Below, one piece after another: positions 57,198-64,000 of a stretch of 64,000 nt of DNA. The stretch covers positions 41,016,501 through 41,080,500 of the forward strand of contig CM075344.1 of NCBI GenBank assembly GCA_037693485.1, read 5' to 3'. The translations under genes were made by a program, and so were the position numbers. Positions within the stretch are counted from its first letter, which is position 1. Each line of letters opens with the position of its first letter. Source of the stretch: Kitagawia praeruptora. Its lineage: Eukaryota > Streptophyta > Magnoliopsida > Apiales > Apiaceae. The notes under the pieces are model-generated. The model worked only from the letters and a program-made list of their open reading frames with translations. It did no database searches and had not been told where the DNA came from.

Positions 57198-57965
57198 GTT
57201 TAGTTTCATTCCTTGCAAATATTGTACACGTGTAAATATTAATTGACTAATATATTATGCCAATTTGATAAAGATGAGGTCGAAATTGTGCATCTCCGCT
57301 TTCATCACTAACATCCGGTTGATTCTTGTTGCTTGAATTAGAGTATATATGATACTTGAAATCCAAAATGGCTTAGCTAAGCTAATAAAAAAAAACAGTT
57401 AGAAATCTACTTGGAATCCTCTCTTACCCCGACTCTTCATTTTGCTTCAAGTACCCATGGTGGACACTCCACATCCAGACATGGGTATGGAAAGTCGGAC
57501 ACTGATTTTAGGCCAGAAACGTATATACATTTTTAAAAATTGTCGTTCCACACTTGGACATGTGTCCATCTTGTATACTTCCAGCCGAGTCTGGGTAACA
57601 AAGCTTAAATTTTATCATGTCAATTGCTGGTATTGTTGCACATATTTCTTAGCATCTAACTGATGAGAATTTTTTGCAACTCCTGCCATGGAGATGTAGA
57701 GGACATCCGTAATATCTTATGTTTTGAATTATCCAATTAGTTATTGGTCATAAAAACTACATGAGTTTATTTTCTTCCCCTTTTCATGTTCATTCTCTTC
57801 AAATATTATTTCTGGCGTGGATTAATGGATAGCCCAGTGGCATACGCTTATCACTTCCCGGCTTCCCATGTATCCGTACTCCCCCATTCCCTGTAAAAAC
57901 AAAATATAATATAATTATCAGAAAGAAAAGAGATTATTTTGGAAAATGTTTTGTGATGCAGTGAC
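57198..57965 (+). other. Sequence after exon 6, left of copia element E
   Basis: Starts with GTTTAG, a possible donor. No downstream exon of the nuclease is recognisable here. GTGAC at 57961-57965 is the left target duplication of element E. Confidence 0.55.
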
Positions 57966-58225
57966 TGACAATATTATTGAAATAGAAAATGTGAGGCCAA
58001 AAAGTCTGCCTTTCATTGCTGGATAGCCCTCCTTATATATACATTTACAAGCTGATCTATACAAGCTAATCTATATTCCTAGCTTAAAGTATACATCATC
58101 TATGTTCCTTACTTAAAGCATACATTATCTATATTCCTAGCTTAAAGATACATCATCTATGTTCCTTGCTTAAAACATACATTATCTATATTCCTAGCTT
58201 AAAGATACAACTAATTCTTTTGACA
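57966..58225 (-). repeat. 3' LTR of copia element E
   Basis: 260 bp, TGTCAAAAG to TATTGTCA on the minus strand. Its 3' half on the + strand contains four copies of a CATMATCTATRTTCC-TNGCTTAAA type unit of about 30 bp. Confidence 0.95.
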
Positions 58226-58232
58226 CCCTCCC

Positions 58233-60704
58233 TCAAATTGATGCGGCTTGTAAATCTACAAGCATCAATTTGCCAACAAGAAAATTATGGCGCTCCCGTG
58301 TCATTGATTTGGTGAAAATGTCAGCAATTTGTAGAGTGGTGGAGATATGTGGGAGAGTAATGAGCAAGTGATCAAAAGCTTCACGAATTGAGTGACAATC
58401 AACTTCGATGTGTTTTGTGCGTTCGTGATAAACTGGATTAGCGGCTATCTGAATGGCGCTGGTGTTATCAGCATGTAATGGAGTTGGTTGGGCTTGGGAG
58501 TACCCAAGTTCAGCGAGGAGACCACGTAGCCAAATAATCTCAGAACAAGCAGCGGACATGGCGCGATATTCTGCTTCTGTTGACGACTTTGACACACGGT
58601 TCTGCTTTTTACATTTCCATGAGATAAGAGCGTCTCCAAGGAACATACACCAACCAGTGATAGATTTTCTAGTGTCTGGGCATCCAGCCCAATCTGAATC
58701 ACTGTATGCTTGAAGCCTGAGCGAAGAACCAGCAGGGAAGAACAAGCCACGATTAGGAGTTCCAAGGATGTATTTGATGATGCGTTTGACAGCTGATAGA
58801 TGTAAATGCCGAGGACATTGCATAAACTTACTTACAATATGTACAGCATAAGAGATATCTGGTCGAGTGATAGTCAGATATATAAGGCTGCCAACCAACC
58901 GCCGATATAAAGTAGGATCTGAGAGTAGCTCTCCTTCATCTCGGCGATACTTCACATTAATTTCCATTGGGGTTTCAACAGGAGTAGTGCCCCTTAGTTG
59001 AGCTAAATCAACCAAATCCTGAATATACTTATGCTGATTCAAGAAGATTCCTCTTGGTTTATTATGGACTTCTAATCCCAAGAAGTATTGGAGCTGACCA
59101 AGGTCTTTCATTTGAAAAGTGGAACTTAACAAATTCTTAAGACAAGCAATGGCTTGTATATCAGAACCAGTGACAAGGATATCATCCACGTAGACAAGAA
59201 GCACAACTAGACCCTTACTTGTCTTTAGTAGAAAAAGAGAAGAGTCATATTTACTTTGGGCATACGAAAAACCTAGAATAGTGGATCTGAACTTTTCAAA
59301 CCAAATTCGTGGTGCCTGCTTTAAACCATATAAAGAGCGTTTGAGTTTGCAAATATGACCAGGTGAAATAGACATACCATTGGGAAGTGTTATGTAAACT
59401 TCTTCCTTCAGATCACCATGTAAAAAAGCGTTCTTGACGTCCATTTGGGACAAGTTCCATGATTGAGAAGCTGCAAGAGCTATTATGGTTCGCACAGTAG
59501 TCATTTTGGCCACTGGGGCAAACGTCTCTTCGTAATCTATTCCATACTCTTGTTTGTTCCCAAGAACTACTAGTCGAGCCTTATACCGCTCAACGGAACC
59601 ATCTGGATGAAGTTTAACAGAGAACACAAATTTGCTGCCCAGAGGTTTCACAGATGGTGGACGGGCTACAACATCCCATGTTTGGTTTTCTTCAAGTGCA
59701 AGAAGCTCTGTTTCAATAGCTTCCCGCCAACACTCATGTTTCATTGCCTGCTTATATGAAGAGGGAATAGAAATAGGAGATATACTCGTTGTCAATGATA
59801 CTGGATTAGGAAAACCATACCTGTCTGGTGGCTGGATCACCCGAGTGCTATGTCTACGGGTGGCAGGTGCAGTTGCTTGAACGGGATCAGCAGCAAGGGA
59901 ATCAGTTTGAGGGGGTGGAGTAGCTTGAACAGGATCAGGAGCTTCAGTTTCAGATGTTGAATTCTGGTTTGGTATGGCTTTAGTGCGTCTTTGATACACC
60001 AAAAGTTGTTTAGAAGGGGGTTCAGATTCTGACGACACTGGAGTGGATAACGGATCTGCATAAGAATCTGAGAATAACGGTACACCAGAAAATGAAGGGG
60101 AAGGTTGATCATCATTGGTAGAGAAAAAGGATTGGTTCTCAAGGAAAATTACATTTCTTGAAACCCGAATACGCCGTAAATTGGGATCATAACAAAGAAA
60201 TCCTTTTTGATGTAGAGCATATCCTAAGAAAGCACATTTTACTGACTGAGCTGTGAGTTTTGTGCGTTCATGTGAAGGAAGATGAATATAGCATACACAT
60301 CCAAAAGTACGAAGACCAGAATAATCAGGAGTACGACCAAATAACCGAGTATAAGGTGAAACATGATTTAAAGATGGTGAGGGTAATCTATTTATTAAGT
60401 ACACTGCAGTGGAAAGTGCTTCACACCAGAACCTAGATGGCACAGATGATTCTAACAAAAGGGTGCGTACCATATCAAGAAGATGACGGTTTTTGCGCTC
60501 TGCTATCCCATTCTGTTGAGGAGTTGAAGGACAAGACCTTTGAGAGATTATGCCATTTGCTTGCAAAAATTCTTGAAATAATTGAGACATATATTCACCC
60601 CCATTATCTGAGCGAAGAATTTTGATATTTGCATGAAATTGAGTTTGAACATATGCATGAAAGACCTTGAAGGCCGAAAGTACTTCAGATTTAGAGCGAA
60701 GCAA
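58233..60704 (-). CDS. pol: Copia element E Pol, integrase to RNase H
   Basis: 823 codons without a stop. Visible: second half of the integrase core (RSDNGGEYMS; TPQQNGIAERKNRHLL), a Ser/Pro/Thr-rich linker (59830-60110), reverse transcriptase (GSKFVFSVKLHPDGSVERYK; MDVKNAFLHGDLKEEVY; YVDD at 59181-59192), and RNase H (SDSDWAGCPDTRKSITGWC; SSTEAEYRAMSAACSE; NPVYHERTKHIEVDC). It begins in the integrase because a single frameshift near 60740 separates it from the first part (60548-62389). Catalytic residues are all present downstream of the break. Confidence 0.92.
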   Translation of the reverse strand: MLRSKSEVLSAFKVFHAYVQTQFHANIKILRSDNGGEYMSQLFQEFLQANGIISQRSCPSTPQQNGIAERKNRHLLDMVRTLLLESSVPSRFWCEALSTAVYLINRLPSPSLNHVSPYTRLFGRTPDYSGLRTFGCVCYIHLPSHERTKLTAQSVKCAFLGYALHQKGFLCYDPNLRRIRVSRNVIFLENQSFFSTNDDQPSPSFSGVPLFSDSYADPLSTPVSSESEPPSKQLLVYQRRTKAIPNQNSTSETEAPDPVQATPPPQTDSLAADPVQATAPATRRHSTRVIQPPDRYGFPNPVSLTTSISPISIPSSYKQAMKHECWREAIETELLALEENQTWDVVARPPSVKPLGSKFVFSVKLHPDGSVERYKARLVVLGNKQEYGIDYEETFAPVAKMTTVRTIIALAASQSWNLSQMDVKNAFLHGDLKEEVYITLPNGMSISPGHICKLKRSLYGLKQAPRIWFEKFRSTILGFSYAQSKYDSSLFLLKTSKGLVVLLVYVDDILVTGSDIQAIACLKNLLSSTFQMKDLGQLQYFLGLEVHNKPRGIFLNQHKYIQDLVDLAQLRGTTPVETPMEINVKYRRDEGELLSDPTLYRRLVGSLIYLTITRPDISYAVHIVSKFMQCPRHLHLSAVKRIIKYILGTPNRGLFFPAGSSLRLQAYSDSDWAGCPDTRKSITGWCMFLGDALISWKCKKQNRVSKSSTEAEYRAMSAACSEIIWLRGLLAELGYSQAQPTPLHADNTSAIQIAANPVYHERTKHIEVDCHSIREAFDHLLITLPHISTTLQIADIFTKSMTRERHNFLVGKLMLVDLQAASI

Positions 60705-62389
60705 ATATATCCATGTAAAACGGCTATAATTGTCATAAATGTGACAAAGTACTTTTGGCGATCATGAGAAACAACGGGTGACATACCCCAAACATCACTA
60801 TGTATTAAATCAAAAGGTTTAGTTGCATTATATGTATGAATGGGAAATGGTAAGGTTTTACTTTTTCCAAGCTTACAAGAGTCGCAATCAAACTGGACAG
60901 AATTAAGAGAAGATAACTTTGCACTCCCAAGTACACCAGATTTTAACAAACCACGAAGAACTTCATTATTAGGGTGTCCTAGACGCTTATGCCATGCATG
61001 GAAATCAATACGGGCAGAATTACATGAAACAATAGGAAACAAATGACATGGAGAAGGAAATTGGACAGGAAAGAGACGTTCAACTTTAGGCCCCCTCGTG
61101 ATCACCATCCCTGACTGCTGATCCTGCACAATACAACCAGTTTTTGAAAATGTCACTTTACAATTATTTTCTACCAATTGACCGACAGAAATAAGATTAG
61201 TGGTAAGGGCAGGAGAGACAAAGGCATTGGTTAGAGAGGAGGAAATATCACCAGTTGCTGTAATAGGTAAATGGCTTCCATCTGCGGTACCGATTTCAAG
61301 ATTTCCACAATATTTGTTTATATTTGTAAGAAAATTGGCATTATTTGTCATATGATTAGAAGCTGCGGAATCGAAATACCAAGTAGGTGATGTAAGAGTA
61401 GATTTACCGGAAAGTCCCAGAGTAGAAAATGCCGAAATGATCATTTGCTGAATCATTTCAGGGGTTATAGTTTGAACAGGAGCAACAACATTCCGTGTAG
61501 CATGTTCAGTACTCATCATCCCGCTAGTATTTGAGGATCCAACCAAGGCAGTGTAGGCTTTCTCATATTTCTTTGTTGGACGGATACGACAGTCCCTGAT
61601 CTCATGTCCTTCTTTCTTACAATAATTGCAGAATTTTTTGGTACAATTTGATTTATAATGCCCAAAACCTTTGCAATTATAACATTGTACATTATTTATA
61701 TCCCTGCCTCTTGGTTTACCTTGTGTAGCATACGCCATCTGAAGTAACTCAGATTTCTGTTCTTTCAAGGTGTCTTGAGTGAGAAGACGTCGTTCCTCTC
61801 GAAGCAAATCACTGAGACAGGTATCCAAAGAGGGAAGAGGATCTCGATTCATAAGATTTGACCTGGTAGCTTCAAACTCAGATCTCAATTTCATAAGAAA
61901 TTGATCTATTTTAGCAGTTTCAATGACGTCTTGAACTGACTTCAGACCTTCAGCGGGTACCTTAGCATAAACAATATCAGTGTATTCGACCCATAAATTC
62001 ATGAAGGATGAATAAAAATCAGAGATTGAAAGGTTTCCTTGTTGAAGTTTGCCCATGTCATGTTCCAATTGAAAGCGACGAGCAGTACTCTGCTGACTAT
62101 ATATCTTTTTCAGATATGCCCACATCTCGGCTGAAGTCTTGAAAGGTCGTAGATTCAGGATAATGTTGGGCTCGACGGATCCCAGCAGCCATCCCATTAT
62201 TTGTGCATCTTTAGTCTCCCACTGAGCATATGCAATCTTGTCTTTTTCTGTTTCAGGAGCAGGAGTAGTGCCATTAACATAACCCCATAAATTCTTCCCT
62301 TTGATGAAGATCTGGAAGTGAAAGGCCCAGGCTGAATAATTTTTGCCATTAAGGCGAACCAAGAGAGTGTCATACTTGTCTAACGACAT
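60548..62389 (-). CDS. gag: Copia element E Gag, protease and integrase start
   Basis: Starts at ATG 62389 (MSLDKYDTLLVRLNGKNYSAW). The copia Gag domain fills residues about 1-200, followed by two CCHC knuckles (CYNCKGFGHYKSNC near 61690, CNYCKKEGHEIRDC near 61625). The protease has WYFDSAASNHMTNN near 61350, with DSA where DSG or DTG is more usual. Then come GAG-pre-integrase (WHKRLGHPNNEVL; CDSCKLGKSK) and the first Asp of the integrase (HSDVWGMS). The frame breaks near 60740, and the last 60 or so codons are out of phase. Confidence 0.92.
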   Translation of the reverse strand: MSLDKYDTLLVRLNGKNYSAWAFHFQIFIKGKNLWGYVNGTTPAPETEKDKIAYAQWETKDAQIMGWLLGSVEPNIILNLRPFKTSAEMWAYLKKIYSQQSTARRFQLEHDMGKLQQGNLSISDFYSSFMNLWVEYTDIVYAKVPAEGLKSVQDVIETAKIDQFLMKLRSEFEATRSNLMNRDPLPSLDTCLSDLLREERRLLTQDTLKEQKSELLQMAYATQGKPRGRDINNVQCYNCKGFGHYKSNCTKKFCNYCKKEGHEIRDCRIRPTKKYEKAYTALVGSSNTSGMMSTEHATRNVVAPVQTITPEMIQQMIISAFSTLGLSGKSTLTSPTWYFDSAASNHMTNNANFLTNINKYCGNLEIGTADGSHLPITATGDISSSLTNAFVSPALTTNLISVGQLVENNCKVTFSKTGCIVQDQQSGMVITRGPKVERLFPVQFPSPCHLFPIVSCNSARIDFHAWHKRLGHPNNEVLRGLLKSGVLGSAKLSSLNSVQFDCDSCKLGKSKTLPFPIHTYNATKPFDLIHSDVWGMSPVVSHDRQKYFVTFMTIIAVLHGYICFALNLKYFRPSRSFMHMFKLNFMQISKFFAQIMGVNICLNYFKNFCKQMA

Positions 62390-62394
62390 GACAA

Positions 62395-62665
62395 TCGAGG
62401 AGCAGACGGGACTGCAAAAAAATGAAGCAGACGGAACTGCTGATGACGCAACTGCAGAAGAAATGACGCAGACGGAACTGTTGAAATGATGCAGACGAAA
62501 CAGGACTGCAGAAAGAGATGAAGCAGACGGAACTGCTGATGACGCAACTGGACTGCAGAAACGGAACTGGACTGCAGAAAAAAAATGAAGCAGACGGAAC
62601 TGCAGAAAGAAATGAAGCAGATGGAACTGCTAAAAAAATGATGCAGATGGAACTGCTGAAATAGA
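62395..62665 (-). repeat. Leader repeats of copia element E
   Basis: The untranslated leader is built from about ten degenerate copies of a GCAGACGGAACTGC-type word mixed with ACTGCAGAAA, GATGACGCAACTG and AAATGAAG. The minus-strand ORF at 62380-62799 is simply this repeat read as Ser/Phe/Gln-rich protein and starts in the LTR. Confidence 0.8.
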
Positions 62666-62700
62666 AATTTACAGTGTTTGATATAGTGGCTCTGATGCCA

Positions 62701-62960
62701 TGACAATATTATTGAAATAGAAAATGTGAGGCCAAAAAGTCTGCCTTTCATTGCTGGATAGCCCTCCTTATATATACATTTACAAGCTGATCTATACAAG
62801 CTAATCTATATTCCTAGCTTAAAGTATACATCATCTATGTTCCTTACTTAAAGCATACATTATCTATATTCCTAGCTTAAAGATACATCATCTATGTTCC
62901 TTGCTTAAAACATACATTATCTATATTCCTAGCTTAAAGATACAACTAATTCTTTTGACA
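62701..62960 (-). repeat. 5' LTR of copia element E
   Basis: 260 bp, identical to 57966-58225 in the bases I compared. The primer-binding site lies directly beside it at 62688-62700. Confidence 0.95.
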
Positions 62961-62965
62961 GTGAC

Positions 62966-63584
62966 CTCCGGAAATTTGTTGAGGTCCTTACAGATGAACA
63001 CTTTTATTTTGTCATTTCATTTGGTCGGTTTCAATATTAACACTTACGCAAAATTGTTGGTCTTGTTTGCTCTTATAATTTTACTTTTTTACTTTTTAGT
63101 TCTTATCAAATATTTATTATCTTTTGTTTATCGGAGGATAGACATCCTCTCCCGTTATGCTTGTTCAAGAATACAAACATAAGAGAAAAAAGGAAATCTA
63201 AACACATTCATATAGTAAATAACACATCTATGCGACTATTGAAGGTCACCTCAAGTGTATGCAAGTATGTTATGGATTTGAATAACATTGCATGTTCAGA
63301 TTTTGCTGGTTGGATATAATGTTAATTATAGCATCTAACTTCCCGTAAAATTCATATGAGCGGTCTTTGGCGATTTATTGAGGAGGAACTCCATTTTATA
63401 ATATTCATCTGACTGGATGGCATTGAATCTTTACCAATTTTGGTGGTTCTGTTCTGTTTTTTACTCCCATTACAAACGAGTACAAAATCATAAAAGAGCG
63501 AATGCACATGTGGAAACAGGAAATATGACATCCAAGTGTATGAAAGTATATATAACATCCAATCGAAGTGTATGCAAGTATGTA
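62966..63584 (+). other. Sequence between copia element E and the right Stowaway
   Basis: No exon of the nuclease family is recognisable, and the ORFs in this stretch have no known domains. A phrase of the form AAGTGTATGCAAGTATG appears at about 63251 and 63568, with a variant at 63532, showing a local duplication. Confidence 0.5.
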
Positions 63585-63897
63585 CTCCCTCCGTCCCTTT
63601 TGATTCTTAACACTTTCTATTTTGGGATGTCCCAATAGATTGTTAACATTTCCTAAAATAGTAAGTTTTAACACTATTACACCCACTACTTCACTTATTT
63701 TAACAATACTTTACACTATTACATCCACTACTTAACTTATTTTAACTATAAAATCACTATTACACCCACTACTTAACTTATTTTAACAATAAAATCACTA
63801 TTACACCCACTACTTCATTTATTTTAACAATATTACACCCACTATCTTGATTTCCGTGCAAAAAGCAAACGTTAACATCTCATTGGGACGGAGGGAG
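63585..63897. mobile_element. Stowaway MITE near the right edge
   Basis: 313 bp, CTCCCTCCGTCCC to GGGACGGAGGGAG, flanked by TA on both sides (63583-63584, 63898-63899). The inside carries several TTACACCCACTACTTAACTT units. A related duplicated sequence at 63251-63295 shows the same place without the MITE. Confidence 0.93.
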
Positions 63898-64000
63898 TAA
63901 ATGATTTGAATAACAAGCATGTTTAAATATTTTTTGCTGAATAAAAATGTGAGAATTCTGTAGATCTTCCGGATACCAATTTCAGTTGAAGATTATAAAT
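63898..64000. other. Right edge of the window
   Basis: AT-rich, with no feature beyond GATTTGAATAACAAGCATG, which pairs with the duplicated sequence near 63277. Confidence 0.5.

Larger units (their letters stand above)
57966..62960 (-). mobile_element. Copia element E, very recent insertion
   Basis: 5.0 kb with two 260-bp LTRs (57966-58225, 62701-62960) that I find identical, flanked by GTGAC on both sides (57961-57965, 62961-62965). The primer-binding site is TGGCATCAGAGCC on the minus strand, directly against the 5' LTR (62688-62700), and the polypurine tract GAGGGAGGG is at 58226-58234. gag-pol has one frameshift near 60740. Identical LTRs mean that insertion is too recent for mutations to build up. 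Confidence 0.95.

Noticed and set aside
57820..57900. Possible SINE or tRNA-like phrase (TAGCCCAGTGGCATACGC)
   Set aside because: Only an A-box-like word; no B box, no tail and no duplication were found.
62380..62799. 139-codon minus-strand ORF upstream of element E gag
   Set aside because: It starts inside the LTR and spans the primer-binding site and the leader repeats; its Ser/Phe/Gln repeats come from the nucleotide repeats.
62961..63000. Further exon of the nuclease gene at the site of element E
   Set aside because: GATGCAG before GTGACCTCC could be read as an acceptor, but the following residues do not match the endonuclease I family and the frame from exon 6 meets a stop at once.

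Overview
The window is nuclear DNA of a flowering plant, probably a eudicot. It is AT-rich, has plant-type GT/AG introns, and is mostly Ty1/copia and Ty3/gypsy retrotransposons, Helitrons, a Mutator-like element (MULE) and Stowaway MITEs. I could not name the species. There are no rRNA genes, intact tRNA genes, CRISPR arrays or prokaryotic-style operons.

Left block (1-24226) is a nest of retrotransposons that can be read in order. The oldest visible layer is Sirevirus copy B, of which only the 3' part (21466-24226) is in view. A gag-only Ty3/gypsy element, here called G, lies in B's envelope-like gene. G is on the minus strand; its 5' LTR is 17931-21465 and its 3' LTR runs from 2546 leftwards. 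Sirevirus copy A (3705-15878) lies inside the gag of G with a perfect TCTTA duplication. An unrelated LTR (1-881) is inserted in G's 3' LTR. A is nearly intact: gag, pol with one frameshift, and a long envelope-like gene with one stop codon.

Middle block (24227-47394) holds a possible old LTR (24775-25833), two Helitron copies of one family on the + strand (25834-27138 and 45095-47394), and between them a minus-strand Helitron with both ends recognisable (27174-44706). That Helitron is 17.5 kb only because it holds a decayed MULE (27258-31470, plus a duplicated piece) and a rearranged second-family Sirevirus, C. The gag-pol half of C is on the minus strand, while its envelope-like/3' LTR half is on the plus strand.

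Right block (47395-64000) is a host gene on the + strand. Six exons (48091 to 57197) stay in frame across 257 codons and encode an endonuclease I-like (His-Me finger) nuclease. The gene continues beyond the last exon I can find. Intron 1 holds a young copia element (D, 48837-54216) and a U6 snRNA retrocopy. The sequence after exon 6 holds a very young copia element (E, 57966-62960) with two identical LTRs. Both elements are antisense to the gene. One Stowaway MITE sits about 260 bp upstream of the start codon and another lies near the right edge.

Functionally, the host nuclease is the only likely cellular protein. Everything else is mobile DNA, mostly inactive. The most unusual structures are the half-inverted Sirevirus C, the Helitron carrying a MULE and a Sirevirus, the family-specific short motifs scattered through each Sirevirus, and the stop-codon pattern expected from loss of methylated cytosines.
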